Origin: Kalaharituber pfeilii
Lineage: Eukaryota > Ascomycota > Pezizomycetes > Pezizales > Pezizaceae
Length of the DNA stretch: 64,000 nucleotides
Reading direction: 5' to 3'
Assembly: GCA_015179045.1 (NCBI GenBank)
Contig: WHUZ01000007.1
Coordinates: 372,001 to 436,000 of the forward strand
Notes under the pieces: model-generated
The model's database searches: none
Seen by the model: only the letters and a program-made list of their open reading frames with translations
Told to the model about the DNA's origin: nothing
Shown here: one piece after another, positions 24,928 through 35,642 of the stretch
How the letters are laid out: every line of letters begins with the position of its first letter
Position numbering within the stretch: the stretch's first letter is position 1
Program-made: the position numbers and the translations under genes

Positions 24928-25708
24928 AGAAGGTCTCTGGATGGGTGTAGAAAACTACACGCATGTAACTCAGCACATCCACGCAAAGGGTGTTGTTCAC
25001 ACCTGGGGAAGTAGTCAGTCTTAAGCTTAAGCGTTCTTCGTGATCAACAAATCCCTTGCTTTCTGCCGCCATGCCATCCTGCTGCTTGCTGTGCAGGCAC
25101 GTTGCTGAATGGTCAGGTGTAGAACTGCACTCATGGTTAACAAAGCTTGAAGTCCAAGTTCTCGGGCCCGAATTCTGCTAATTTGAGTTAGCAGGGAAGA
25201 TCATGCAAGAGAACCTTCAGGTTTAGTCGTCACACGAGTTTGAGTACCAACGGTAATGGTGGAAGCTGCACAAGTATCTCATATGTCTACTTGCAAGTTA
25301 AGGCTATTACCGAATATATGCTTCTACTGGCCTGGACCTGTGGCCCTCATATTCTAGGCCCACTTCCACGCCTATTTTTTATTTTTTATTTTTATTATTT
25401 TTCTTTCAACAAGTAGTTGTGCAGTTATGTAGATCATGTGTCAATGGTGAGCTAAAGTTTTGTTGACGGAAGGGAGTAAGTTGACCAACTTTTACTCTGT
25501 GTGGTAATCATATCAACGTCAATAGTGGCAGCACAGCCATGACCAGTCTCGAAGGACTTCTTGCGTGCAAGGGGTAAATATTTCTCTCCAATTCATTCGT
25601 ACAATCTGAATTTCCTGCCTCAATATTTTCGCACCGCTCTGGCACTAAGTGTTGTTAGCTTCTTACCTTTGATGTATTTGACAAGAGTACATATGCTACA
25701 CAACTAAC
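24928..25708. other. Transporter 5' flank, no gene
   Basis: AT-rich, with a TTTTTATTTTTATTATTTTT tract near 25375-25405. No supported coding region. It probably contains the transporter promoter. Confidence 0.45.
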
Positions 25709-25779
25709 ACCTCGCCATAGCCCTCAGGGCGGCAAGCGAGTAATGATATAAAAAAAAAAAAAAAGAAAAAAAAAAAAAA
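25709..25779 (+). mobile_element. Short retroposon, tail family 2, with 12-bp TSD
   Basis: The core CTCGCCATAGCCCTCAGGGC with GGCAAGCGAGTAATGATAT is followed by an A-tail interrupted by one G. The repeat TACACAACTAAC lies at 25697-25708 and 25780-25791. Confidence 0.92.
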
Positions 25780-26120
25780 TACACAACTAACGCAGAAGCG
25801 AAGGCTAAGTTCCTGAGACGTCAACATTAATATCCATAGTTCATCAAAGAAGCTGCAGGTCGTTAGGACACTCGCGCCGCGGAATTCAGTCTTGGAACGG
25901 GGGCGGGATATCATTTGCTCAATTCAACCTCGAGATGAGGATATTACTTAAGCACCTAGCTACATATGCGCAATGCCGTAGTTGCAGATGCGCTTCCAAC
26001 AGCCGGATATAGGATCGCTGGTGTCTTTCCAACTCGGAATTAGGGAGCTCCTAGTTATTGCAGCTTTCACTGATTTGGCAACATTAGAGGTTGCGGTAAT
26101 CGAAAGCGCGCTCCGCTGCG

Positions 26121-26189
26121 TTTTTTTTTTTTTTTTTTTTTTTGCGATCACGTAACTCCGCATACAGGCTCTCAGTTTATAGCAGGACC
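26121..26189 (-). mobile_element. Short retroposon, tail family 3
   Basis: Poly-T at 26121-26143 is followed by the complement of the family-3 core (AGCCTGTATGCGGAGTTACG). The 5' half has diverged so the inner hairpin no longer pairs well. No clear flanking repeat. Confidence 0.7.
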
Positions 26190-27255
26190 CCTTTATTACC
26201 CGGAGGCAGGTCTGTGGCACCGAATTGTGGAACGGATCACCCATGCTGCCTAATCTCTATCTACACGACTTCACCGTGGCTGCAGGAAGCAAATGTAGGC
26301 AGTGGATCAAACGCAACAATACATACAATGGGTTCTTGATCTGTCTCCATTGCGTCCTCCCCAGCCTTACCCGCCTGCTTTCCTTTTTCCTTCCTTCCCC
26401 TATCCCACTCATACGCATCCCATCGGTGCCTCTTACCTCCGATGCGTAGAGTCTCTGGTATTTGACTGGTTCTCCCCCCCAAGGTAAACAACAACTGAAC
26501 CAGTCACCTTTCCCTCCCTCCCCTCTTGCTTCAACAGCCATCGAGCCCCAGCGGTCTTTCTGCCTAGTTCATTATCCACCCCAACCACTTCCGAACATTC
26601 CCCAGTCTCTTGGTCACGGCTATTCCATGAACTACTATTGCTGAAGTGGCAGGTTGTAGTTCTGGCCTATTTGGTAAAACCGGCTTGCTCTTTGCAGTGG
26701 AAGTGGCCCTGGAGGTAGTGGTCTTTCATTTGGGACAGACAGGTGGTCTCTCTTCTTAACGCTGGGTGGGGTGGGAGGGGCTCCGCTGCGGATTGAAAAT
26801 CCTCTTTTCTGGCATCTGTTGAATTAGAGCTCATTACTTCTTAATGACGATATGCATGAGTGGAGGAATATCTAGTGGCAAGATGTAGCGGTTCGTGCGC
26901 AATGAGCTTCCATCCCGGGCTGGGTACGAGACGGCCTCTTATAACTCAGGCGTTCTTATTTCCGGGCAAAGTATGTTGAGACTGGCAATATAACTAGTAC
27001 AACTTGTGGTGAATCAAATTTGCGAAGAGCTCCTCTTCCTGGATACCTAATGCACGTACCCTCTCAACGCCAGAGCATGGGTGTAGCTTTGTAGCAAGCT
27101 TATTATATTCAACGATGTTCCGAATCTCGTTCGCCGGATTTGAAGCGACATTGAGATTTTCCTTGTTGGTACAGCGCACAGCTAAGGACATCTCTTATTG
27201 GCCAGCAGCCGCCATTCGCTGCTTCCATGGGTTGCGTGGAACTACTAGCAACACC

Positions 27256-27258
<3 letters not shown>
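26190..27258. other. No recognised gene
   Basis: C/T-rich stretches near 26350-26600 generate long Pro/Ser frames on one strand and Gly/Glu frames on the other. No domain seen. Confidence 0.45.
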
Positions 27259-27287
<29 letters not shown>

Positions 27288-28126
27288 GGGGGGGGGTCAA
27301 GTAATCCCGCATACAGGCTACCAGCCTATGGCAGGGACCCATATACCCGGGCCAGATTGAAGCAACAACCTATCTATCCTACGTACACAGTTGGGTATCC
27401 AACGTACCCTCCGACCCTCAGCTAGCCCAGGTCGAGGCTGGCAAACCATACCTCGACCGGGTTGCCGTTTATGATACTCCCTCCTGCCTCCACCCTTTCT
27501 CCTCCAATTCTTCCCAGCACTGCCAGGTGACTGGCGCCCCATCTTTATCCTTCTTCTGTGGTAGCTCCAGCTCAGTGCACCTGAACACCACATGCTCAGC
27601 ACTCTACGCCTCTCCACAAGTGCATAGCGCCTCCTCACTGCTGATCTTCCTCCTCCACATAGTTCCAACCTTCCCAGTCCGCAGCCAGGTGTAATTGTGA
27701 GTGCCCTCCTGCACCACTTCAAAAACCTACCCTTCCCAAACCCAGCTTGCTGTCTGTCCTCCTTTCTCCTTCTAACTCCTGGTGCAGCCCGCCCTCTGTG
27801 GGCTGCCCATCATACCTCATGCACTTGGCCCCCTCTTTGGCCTTCTCATCTGCCTTCTCGTTGCCCTCTATCCCTACGTCGGCCTTGACCCATGCAACCT
27901 TCACCGCGCCAGCATCCCTCAGCCTACGCCGCCTTTCAGCCATGAGCTCTACCACCCTTGCCGGTCCGCAGTCCTCACCTTGCCGGTTTCTCCTGCTCTC
28001 TTGACTGCACTGATGGCTGCTTGAGAGTCTGCAAGCAGCAACCCCTTTCCCAGTCTCCAGGTGTCAGCCTGCGCCGCCCATACCCACCATGAGTGTCTTC
28101 CCACGTGGGTCAGGCACCTTGTCTGG
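27259..28126 (-). pseudogene. LINE ORF2 remnant: endonuclease end fused to RNase H and CCHC
   Basis: The element runs on the minus strand with its poly(A) at 27259-27287 and a family-3 tail at about 27297-27340. Upstream are a Cys-rich CTCGEA...SAEHVVFRC motif broken by a stop (about 27580-27640), an RNase H part WVKADVGIEGNEKADEKAKE at about 27830-27890 in which the usual His is Asp, and LLLADSQAAISAVKRAG at about 28010-28040. Further upstream the frame reads PDPRGKTLMVGMGGAG, an endonuclease motif. The whole reverse transcriptase between them is missing. A hAT-like element abuts the 5' side. Several stops and shifts make it dead. Confidence 0.85.
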
Positions 28127-29152
28127 CAGTGTTCCCAACGGGCCGGCCTGAATGTTTCAGGCCGTTCCAGGCCGCCCAGGCCGGTCCAGGCCATTCAGGC
28201 CATTCAGGCCATTCAGGCCGGTCCAGGCCATTGAGGCCATTCAGGCCATTCAGGCCGGTCCAGGCCATTCAGGCCGGTCCAGGCCATTCAGGCCGGTCCA
28301 GGCCATTGAGGCCATTCAGGCTGCAGTGTGAGTTAAGTTATACAGTAGCTATATACAGAACGTACTCTAATTCTACTCTAATGTTTAGGATTTTGCTTGC
28401 TGATTTTACACCGCCAGTACCGCTTTCCATTAGCCATGCACAGCTTCACCATACTGTCAAATCCAACTTTGTCGCACCAGATTTTTGTAACCCAAATTCC
28501 AGAAGACTCGGTATCCGCATCAGATTGGACTGCAGGGAATCGTCGATGCAAGATCAAAACTTGAGCGGCACTATGGAGAGTGAAGAATACTAAAGGAATC
28601 ATCATCGCCAGTACCGGTGGTTGGAATGTCTGTCTTCCTGCAATACTGATAAGAAATTAGTATATAGTCAAGCGATACAAAAAAAAATTACTTACCTGAA
28701 TACCTGCGAAAAGCGCTGCACAATAAAAAAAAGTCTAGATAGTTATCTGAAAATATTGAAAGGTTCATATTAAATCCGTGTCCAAGTAACCTGAAGGTGG
28801 CCCCTGAAATAGCCTCATAACCAGCCCTCCTGCCCCTAAAATTGCTTAAACGGCCTGAATGGCCTGGACCGGCCTGGACCAGCCTGGGCGGCCTGGGCGG
28901 CCTGGACCGGCCTGGACCAGCCTGGGCGGCCTGGACGGCCTGGACGGCCTGGACCGGCCTGGGCGGCCTGGGCGGTCTGGGCAGTCTGGACGGTCTGAAA
29001 CCGCCCAGGCCGGCCTGGACCGGCCTGGACCGGCCTGGGCCATCTGGAACCTTGGCCTGGCCGGCCTGGGCTGTTTCAGGCCTGCCAAGCCAGGCCGCCA
29101 AGCCGGCCGGCCCAGGCGGCCTGGTCGGCGGCCTGGCCGGTTGGGAACACTG
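28127..29152 (-). mobile_element. hAT-like non-autonomous element, copy 1
   Basis: Termini are CAGTGTTCCCAAC on the left and its complement GTTGGGAACACTG on the right. Inside each end lies a long tandem array of 9-10 bp GGCC units (AGGCCATTC, AGGCCGGTCC), left arm about 28140-28325 and right arm about 28850-29140, in opposite orientation so the arms can pair. The middle carries a spliced small gene (see 28378-28768). The immediate flanks TTGTCTGG and ATATTGGA do not match each other but match those of copy 3 when the segment between is inverted, giving an 8-bp duplication as for hAT elements. Confidence 0.85.
28378..28768 (-). CDS. Spliced small hAT-derived protein with BED-finger-like end
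   Basis: This is the same two-exon gene as in copy 3 (38624-39014). It starts at the Met at 28768 (MNLSIFSDNYLDFF), has an intron with donor GTAAGT and a TACTAAT branch-like site, and ends at 28378. The C-terminal part contains ESSGIWVTKIWCDKVGF and NGKRYWRCKISKQNPKH, which resembles the BED-type zinc finger at the N-terminus of hAT transposases. The last finger Cys is Ser here. It probably survives from the 5' end of an autonomous parent; whether it is expressed is unknown. Confidence 0.6.
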
Positions 29153-29728
29153 ATATTGGATAACGTCGGGACCGGAGGGTTCTAACCAATAAGAAAGGTT
29201 ACAGTATCTGCTTAGACAGGTTTGAGTGAAAAGGTCAATTTTTGTGCTATATACATGCCGTCAGAGCTATAGCAGGTAAGTACATGAATAATAAATTATA
29301 CAGTTGCAAAATAAGAGGTAATAGATGCCTGTTTTGAAAGGTACTTTGAAGCTTTGGATGCTGTTGAGGATAACAGAATGGCACCATTCAGCCTCAGTAG
29401 GATCTTTGTTCGCACTACATTGCCATAGTGTCCACCATGCTATGCACTGACAGCAGTCTAGGTACGAGATCTGTACTTGGCAGTAACATCACTATATACA
29501 AGTCACAAGTAGAGCAGTCCCACATAAGTGGTCTAACAGCTGGTTAAAGTTCTTGCTAGTATTCGCACTATCCGATATGACAGGTCCACTTACTACGGAA
29601 ACAGGCCAGCAAATACGCTATCCATCCAATAATGAAAATATCCAATAATCTACACCGGCCCAAGCTCGGGCCGGCGAAGTTCATCCAGTTATCCAATATG
29701 ACAGGAGCCAATATGACAGGTTTGACTG
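29153..29728. mobile_element. TIR element A, copy 2 (left TIR displaced)
   Basis: It matches element A from ATATTGGATAACGTC onward, lacks nested B, and closes with GACAGGTTTGACTG before TA. Its missing outer TIR bases (CAGTCTAGCCTGTC as a complement) lie at 39359-39381, beyond hAT copy 3. Inverting 29153-38470 brings the two parts together around that hAT copy. Confidence 0.82.
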
Positions 29729-31376
29729 TAGTAATACTGGAGCTGCGAGACATTTAGGAAAGGAGGGACGGCCTCTACATGAGCCCCTGCATCTAGAGAG
29801 TTCAATTCGGAGCTAGCTGGGTCAGAATAGAAGCTGCTGGAGTTGCAGTTTGGAGTTGACGAGGTTGAAGTAACTAATTCAGAATGAAAATAGTGCGGTC
29901 GAGACTGATGAAAAATAGAATTCAGGCTGTATATATGAAGTTACGTACAGTGCTATGGTTCAAACCCTGAGTTTCTGCTAATCACATTTTATACTATAGC
30001 ATTGGTGGCATCACTGCCAGCAAGTGGAGTGCCGCAGGATGAATATGAGCTCGTGAGTGCTGGAAGGGGTCATTTTGCAAGATACTAAGGTGCATAAAAC
30101 TGTAGATGCTGTAGACGCAGCTTTTTTGTCTTTTTGACTGCACTTTTAGAATTAGCGCACGTAATTTCGTCCATTCTCAATGCATCGCATATTTGTAATT
30201 ACTATTCTGTAAAATTTGAGTGCATTCGGTAGTTGGGGTAGGTATTATTCTGGTCACTTCGTGTAACTGGTAGTAGACCCATGCTGGATATCTCGGCATT
30301 TCTTTCGGGTGGAATAGTAGCATACAAACTTGAAAAATCATGTTCTCGGGTTGCTTAGCCATCTTCGCCGAGCTCTATCTCTACGAGTGGATAAATAAAT
30401 AAATAAATAAATAAAAAATAAAGGACAGGATGAAGCACCACTGACAAGGTTGAACGGTTAAGCCTTCATGCAATTGAATCTGATGGGTTGAGGGAGCTAG
30501 CGACCTGTGTACGAGGTGCAGAGGAGGATGTATGTCACGTACATACAAGCCTTTTATTATCCCTGCAAATAATCAAGTGAGATAGTAACATTCAAGGATT
30601 GAAATATCTATACCACAAATGTTATAGGATGTCACCTGAAGGATACATGTACGAGTACCGCGTCATCACTCTCCAGTTACTGTAGTTAATTATTGTCATG
30701 TGGTGCTCGTATTGCAGCTTAACGGAGCATGAGAGCGAACTCGTCAAAGACGCTGAAGATATGGTTCTGGGAGCTCGGGAGTCAAGCGCCAACTCTTGTC
30801 GCACTGCAATCTGGGGTTCGGAATGCTTAGCTAGAATTGATTATCCGTCTTGGAGGCGCCATTTATATTTAATCTAGAGACGAATTGACTAGGCCCATAT
30901 ACATAATCCTTTTGCGATGAAGCAACAAGAAGCCTCTTACCCTCATGATTTTATACGATTTGGCGTTAAGATATCCCGAGACACCGAGTCAAAATGCGTT
31001 CCAGGTATCTAGCCGTTCTGCCCGTTGGCTTGCAGAATGGTCCCGGCATTTAGCGTCCGAACCTGACCCCGTGCTTGAGGTGAATGTTGAACTAGCGGTT
31101 ACTACAATGGGTTAGTGGTTGAGTGTTGGTTGGTTAGTCAACATTGCGCATGCAACGCATACGGAATGCTCAATGACAAACAAGTATAAAAGTTTGCGCG
31201 CGTTTCTTGGTCACGGTTTGATCTATGATGCCAACATCCCGTTTGCAATTGTGGTACAATGCCACGCGCGCATCAATCTGAACTTCAATAGTCGCATATT
31301 GAAATTCAATACAATAATGTGCCTCCTGTAACAATCTACTCTCTTGGCACTCCTTGTCATACATTTCTTGCTCTAT
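29729..31376. other. 1.6 kb without a supported gene
   Basis: Short frames only. An AAAT microsatellite lies at about 30390-30420. Confidence 0.45.
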
Positions 31377-31436
31377 TTTTTTTTTTTTTTTTTTTTTTCA
31401 CGTGACCCCGCTTGCAGCTGTTCGCCATGGCAGGCC
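31377..31436 (-). mobile_element. Short retroposon, tail family 1, with 12-bp TSD
   Basis: The complement of the family-1 core is preceded by about 22 T. The repeat TTCTTGCTCTAT flanks it at 31365-31376 and 31437-31448. Confidence 0.9.
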
Positions 31437-31592
31437 TTCTTGCTCTATTACTTATGGATATATTGCAACTATAGAAATTATCTAACATTATACTAATTTT
31501 ACATTGCTAAATCAGAATTTTGCCATCATAATAAGGAAAAATCAAAATCCCAATATTGACAACCAAATTCATCATTATTATCTAAATTGAGC

Positions 31593-31651
31593 GCCCTGCC
31601 ATGGCGAACAGCTACAAGCAGGGTCACGTGAAAAAAAAAAAAAAAAAAAAA
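31593..31651 (+). mobile_element. Short retroposon, tail family 1
   Basis: It starts exactly at GCCCTGCCATGGCGAACAGC and ends in 21 A directly after CACGTG. No flanking duplication recognised. Confidence 0.8.
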
Positions 31652-31929
31652 TCTCTCTTTGTATATAATACACCAGCAATAACGAAAATGCGTCTTGGCG
31701 CGCGGGCGCAGCGTCATGACATACGTCCCATGTGTTAGTGCGTCCTGACGTCCTTCGCACCAGGCCTGGCACCCTGACACCACGCTAACTAGGCCCGGCG
31801 TCCGTACTTCACATAATTCCTTGCATGTCCAGATGCCTAACGAGTAACAGATAACGTTATTAACGAGGCAACTGACGTGCCGCATCGGCTGTTTAAATCA
31901 GATGCCAATTTTAGTTACATGTGCGGCCT

Positions 31930-32215
31930 CAATACCTACATAATCCAATGTACCCTACATCTCATTTGCGCAGTCAATATGCTCAATATACCCAATATCT
32001 AGTGCGTGCGGTCAATTTGCTTACTGTAATACTCCCAATACGCCCACATGGTGTATATCTTATGCGCGCGCTCAATGTGCTCACGCTCAATGTGCTCGTG
32101 CTCAATATGCTCACTATCTCATGCACGCAGTCAATATGCTTGATACACCCAATACGCCCACATGGTGTATATCTCATGCGCGCGCTCAGTATGCTAACGG
32201 CGGTCAATTATCTCA
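31930..32215. repeat. Imperfect tandem repeat, AATACGCCCACATGG units
   Basis: The block AATACGCCCACATGGTGTAT followed by ATCT(T/C)ATGCGCGCGCTCA occurs at about 32036-32080 and 32151-32195. Shorter TCAATATGCTCA(A/C) steps lie between and before them. Related steps occur at about 3650-3770. Confidence 0.65.
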
Positions 32216-33241
32216 ATCTGGCAACATTGCAGTATGTATGAGGTACCCTCTTAGGAGATTGCTGAATTGAGACGAAGTTTACGTTGTTGCAAATCTCGCC
32301 ATATGTAGCCCATAGGGCGCGAGCAACATTGTTGCAAAAAGGGGCTTCAGTTGTTAAACTCATCAGGTCGCTTGGGCCACTGCAGCCATCGGATGTTACG
32401 TTACACCAGTCTACCAGAAAACTACAATGGGATGATGCAACCAGACCGAGCATGATGAACTATTGATCAGTACGCTTCCAGCTTGCTGGTTGACACTGCC
32501 GGAATTACCCCTCATGGTCTGAGGCATGAGCTGAGACCTCAACATTGTACAGTCCAGTATTCCACTACAGATTCATCACGTGGCAGTCCTTTCTGGTGTC
32601 GGCCTTCGCGTCAATGGCAAGCAAAATGTCATCATCCGCAACCTGACGATCATTAAGGTGCTGGCGGGTGCGGGAGATGCTATCGGCATCCAAGCTGCAA
32701 AGAACGTCTGGGTCGACCACTGCGATCTCTCTTCTACTGTAATATGGACCATAACAAGGACTACTACGACGGCTTAATTGATATCACCCACGCCTGCGAC
32801 TACGTCACCATTTCGTACACATACCTCCACGATCACTGGAAGGGAACTCTTGCCGACAACAACGGTGCAGAGGATTCTGGCCATTTGACTATTACCTACA
32901 AGCACAACTACTTTAAGAACCTGTACTCTCGAACTCCGTCCTTCAGGTTTGGAACTGGCCACATCTACAGCAATTACGTGCGTTGTCCTGCACTAGAATG
33001 ACAAATGGAGCTAATAGGGTTCCCTATATTAGTTTCAAAGCATTCGCGACGGTATCAACACCAGACAGGGTGCTCAATTGCTCGTTCAAAACAACGTCTT
33101 CGAGGTTGTCGAGTAAGTCCACCTTCCTAAGAAACCTAGCTGCAGATTACAACCGGAATGGCTTACAAAGGCGCTCTTTGATTGCAAATAGCAATCCAAT
33201 CTTCTCTACCGATGCTGTCTATGCCTACGCCACTGGCAACG

Positions 33242-33701
33242 TGTTACGGTTTCCACGATGATATAGTAAATATGAGGGTGTAACTTAGGACAACGCTTGA
33301 TGCTTGACCTTCGAGAGGGTAGCTATTGCTGACCCTTCTTATAGCCAATCCTGCGTGCCCACTGTATATTGTGATTGCTATCTATGCTACCTTAACAGAC
33401 CTCCAGCAGCTTCAGCAGTTCACGTAACTCCGTCAACAGTTATCCCCATAGCTCCGGTGCAGCTATAGCTCCGGCCCTGACTGTTTCTCCGAGGTGTGGC
33501 TGTTCTTCCAGAATCTCCGGTCCGTGCCCGAGGCACTGTCTTACCGCTCTGACCATGCCGGCATTCCTTGTGATACACATCCGTGCCCAACCCATGTTTC
33601 ATCGCCAGACTGTAGCTATCAGTTGATCAGGCCGAATCGTCACTAGCAGCTTTACAGGTCAATGTGGGTGGATATCCCCTTCGTGGGTAGAGACCCTGAC
33701 A
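33242..33701 (-). mobile_element. Solo LTR inserted in the pectate lyase
   Basis: On the minus strand it begins TGTCAGGG and ends CCGTAACA. The 5-bp target repeat CAACG is at 33237-33241 and, beyond the later retroposon, at 33817-33821. It shares clear sequence with the solo LTR at 39781-40155 (for example GGGGATATCCACCCACATTG). Intervening retrotransposon sequence was lost by LTR recombination (inference). Confidence 0.88.
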
Positions 33702-33711
33702 CAACAGCTTT

Positions 33712-33812
33712 ACCTTTACTCCTATCTTATTCCTCATTTTCATATATCTCCTATGTAACTATATCGCCATAGCCCCTAGGGCGGCACGCGATTAATGATA
33801 AAAAAAAAAAAA
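33712..33812 (+). mobile_element. Family-2 retroposon with 5' extension, 14-bp TSD
   Basis: About 55 bp of upstream sequence (through TCTCCTATGTAACTATATC) precedes the core CGCCATAGCCCCTAGGGCGG and a 12-A tail. The repeat GACACAAC(A/G)GCTTT flanks it at 33698-33711 and 33813-33826 and overlaps the LTR/gene junction, so this element is younger than the LTR. The closing stem here is ATCGC/GCGAT where other copies have CTCGC/GCGAG, a compensating pair. Confidence 0.9.
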
Positions 33813-35026
33813 GACACAACGGCTTTGGCGGTGATGGAAACACTGCTTTGGTGGGCACAATCCGAACCGTCCCATACAACACCTCACGTAGTTGAGCCGC
33901 ATCACGGGCCAACTACACACACAAGAAAATTCACGCCGTTCTAGAAGAACAAGTCGACGCGTTCTAGAGAGCGAGGACAAAGGAAAGACTGCAGGACGGG
34001 TATTGACCAGTTGGAAAAGATGAAATTTGACCACATGGAAATTGGACTATATGGGAAGGTTAAGGATTGGGGCAAGAGATTCACAGTGATTTCGGGAGGG
34101 AAGCAGGTTACCTTGGAGGGGGATTCAGAGTAGAGCCAACTGCCAGGTTTCAATACTGCGAAGGTGGATGAGGTGCTCAATCAGGCAGGAAAAAATACAG
34201 AGAATTTCATAAAGAAAAAGGATGTTCTGGGACTCTACGAGGAGTGGAGCCGAGCTGAGGAGGAGACATTTGAGCTTGGTTTAGCATCAGCAGAAGAATG
34301 GATGAAGTGGGCAAGTTTCGTTAACCAGGGACTAGCAATTCAGGAGGGAGAGTTTCAAGCAGACCAAGGAGTAAGAACGGCAATTGGGGAGGATGAAATT
34401 GAGAATGTCATTGATGTAGGAGGCAGTACCCAAACCATCAAAACCCCATGTTGAAGAAAGGAGAAGCAATTGTCAAGGGTAGCAAAATATGGATCACCAT
34501 CACCAGCACCATCCTGGTTCGGAAAACAAAAGCAGATCAGTATCTAAGATGCGTTAGCGGTGACGGATAAAGCAAGTATGAGAGAAGAGCTCGAAGAGTC
34601 AGCACTTGAGGAAATGGAAGGTGACGTTTTCACGAATATAGTAAGCGAGGTAACGGAAGTCAATTCGCAGGCAAATGGCTCGCCACCAGCACTACCACAA
34701 GCAAACGACCCACCGCCTGCGCTGCCGCAGCGAAATGCACCAGCACCATTGCAGATGAATACAACTTCACAGGTACAAAAACGGAAGCGAGAAGCCGACA
34801 AGTTCAATGAGAGCGTACAGGAACAATTGGCGAGAGAAATGCTAGAACAAAAGGCTAGAAAGGCGGTAGAAGAGGAGAAAGATAAGGAACAAATGGCAGG
34901 TGCGAGTGCAGTTGAGATTCTAAGATTGCTGAGGGGGCTAAGAGTATTAAAGAGCTCATGGGAAACGAGTAAGGGCCCTAGATTAGGAAGAACTGCATCA
35001 GTGTAACGGATTTGGCAAACGCAGAG

Positions 35027-35226
35027 AGTTACTGTCCGCCAGGTCAAAAAGACACTTGACTGGCGATACTCGCTAGTCCTCTGCGTAGCTCATATAGCAC
35101 TCATTTATGCGACTGCGATGCCGTTCCGGCTGTCGCATATCGCCTGCGTCGCATATGCGCATTTCGTATGCGCGTGTGCATGGTTCCACCGACCGCCCGC
35201 CCTACGGTTGCGGTGAACCCGTAACA
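35027..35226. mobile_element. Probable solo LTR, about 200 bp
   Basis: Termini AGTTAC...GTAACA are inverted, and the sequence interrupts the ORF1 remnant between an LANAE and a YWRGWG coding segment. The TGTTACGGGTT end resembles the LTR at 41651. I could not find a clean 5-bp duplication. Confidence 0.45.
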
Positions 35227-35421
35227 GTCAGCTATTGGAGAGGATGGGGCAAAGCTAGGTGAAATTATTGAGCATTGCAAAGGAGCTGATGGTAGAGCCT
35301 AGAGAGAAATTGAAGATCTCTTGCGGTTGGAACCAGATAATGACGCCATGGTACGTGCTCTCTGTGAGCAGAAGGACTGGTGGGAAAAGAAGAGGGAGAT
35401 CCTACGTGGGTGAAAGGCGAG

Positions 35422-35642
35422 TCTTTTTTTTTTTATTTCACGTAACCCCGCTTGCAGCTGCTCGTCATGGCAGGGCCCCTGCTAAACCCTTGATGCTCGG
35501 AGTCAAGCATATCTAACTACCCTTCCACCGCCTACTCTACATACGAAAGTCCCGCCCCTCCCTGCCGCACCTCCCCGCGACAATAAAAATAGCTACTTCA
35601 CGCTTCCGCCGCCATCTCCACATAACGAAAAGTCACCCCCTC
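35422..35642 (-). mobile_element. 5'-truncated LINE with family-1 tail, 10-bp TSD
   Basis: This 221-bp insertion in the ORF1 remnant has the repeat GAAAGGCGAG at 35412-35421 and 35643-35652. On the minus strand it ends with GGGTTTAGCAGGGGCCCTGCC, the rest of the family-1 core and an A-tail. It ties the 38-bp core to the end of a longer transcript. Confidence 0.88.

Larger units (their letters stand above)
32580..33895 (+). pseudogene. Pectate lyase (PL1 family) pseudogene
   Basis: Recognisable PL1 coding parts run GVGLRVNGKQNVIIRNLTI, VWVDHCDLSS, then after a frame change HNKDYYDGLIDITHACDYVT, HDHWKGTLADNNG and LTITYKHNYFKN. They continue through an intron (32978-33032) to IRDGINTRQGAQLLVQNN, a second intron (33113-33191), NPIFSTDAVYAYATGN, and finally GFGGDGNTALVGTIRTVPYN at 33821-33895. 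Breaks: the 5' third is missing; four extra bases (CTGT, about 32735-32738) shift the frame; and a solo LTR plus a short retroposon split the last exon at 33242-33812. Intact members cleave pectin by beta-elimination outside the cell. The dead copy fits reduced pectin degradation in this lineage only if no other copy exists. Confidence 0.9.

Noticed and set aside
28127..28330. GGCC arrays as a CRISPR-like array
   Set aside because: Units are 9-10 bp with no spacers, and they sit inside a TIR element of a fungal-type genome.
28093..29185. Long Pro/Arg/Gln/Ala or Gly/Leu/Trp-rich frames (RPFRPFRPVQAIQ, GLGGLDRPG)
   Set aside because: They are translations of the tandem GGCC units in the hAT arms, open in several frames on both strands. 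The same applies at 38453-38560, 38799-39363 and 28842-29101.
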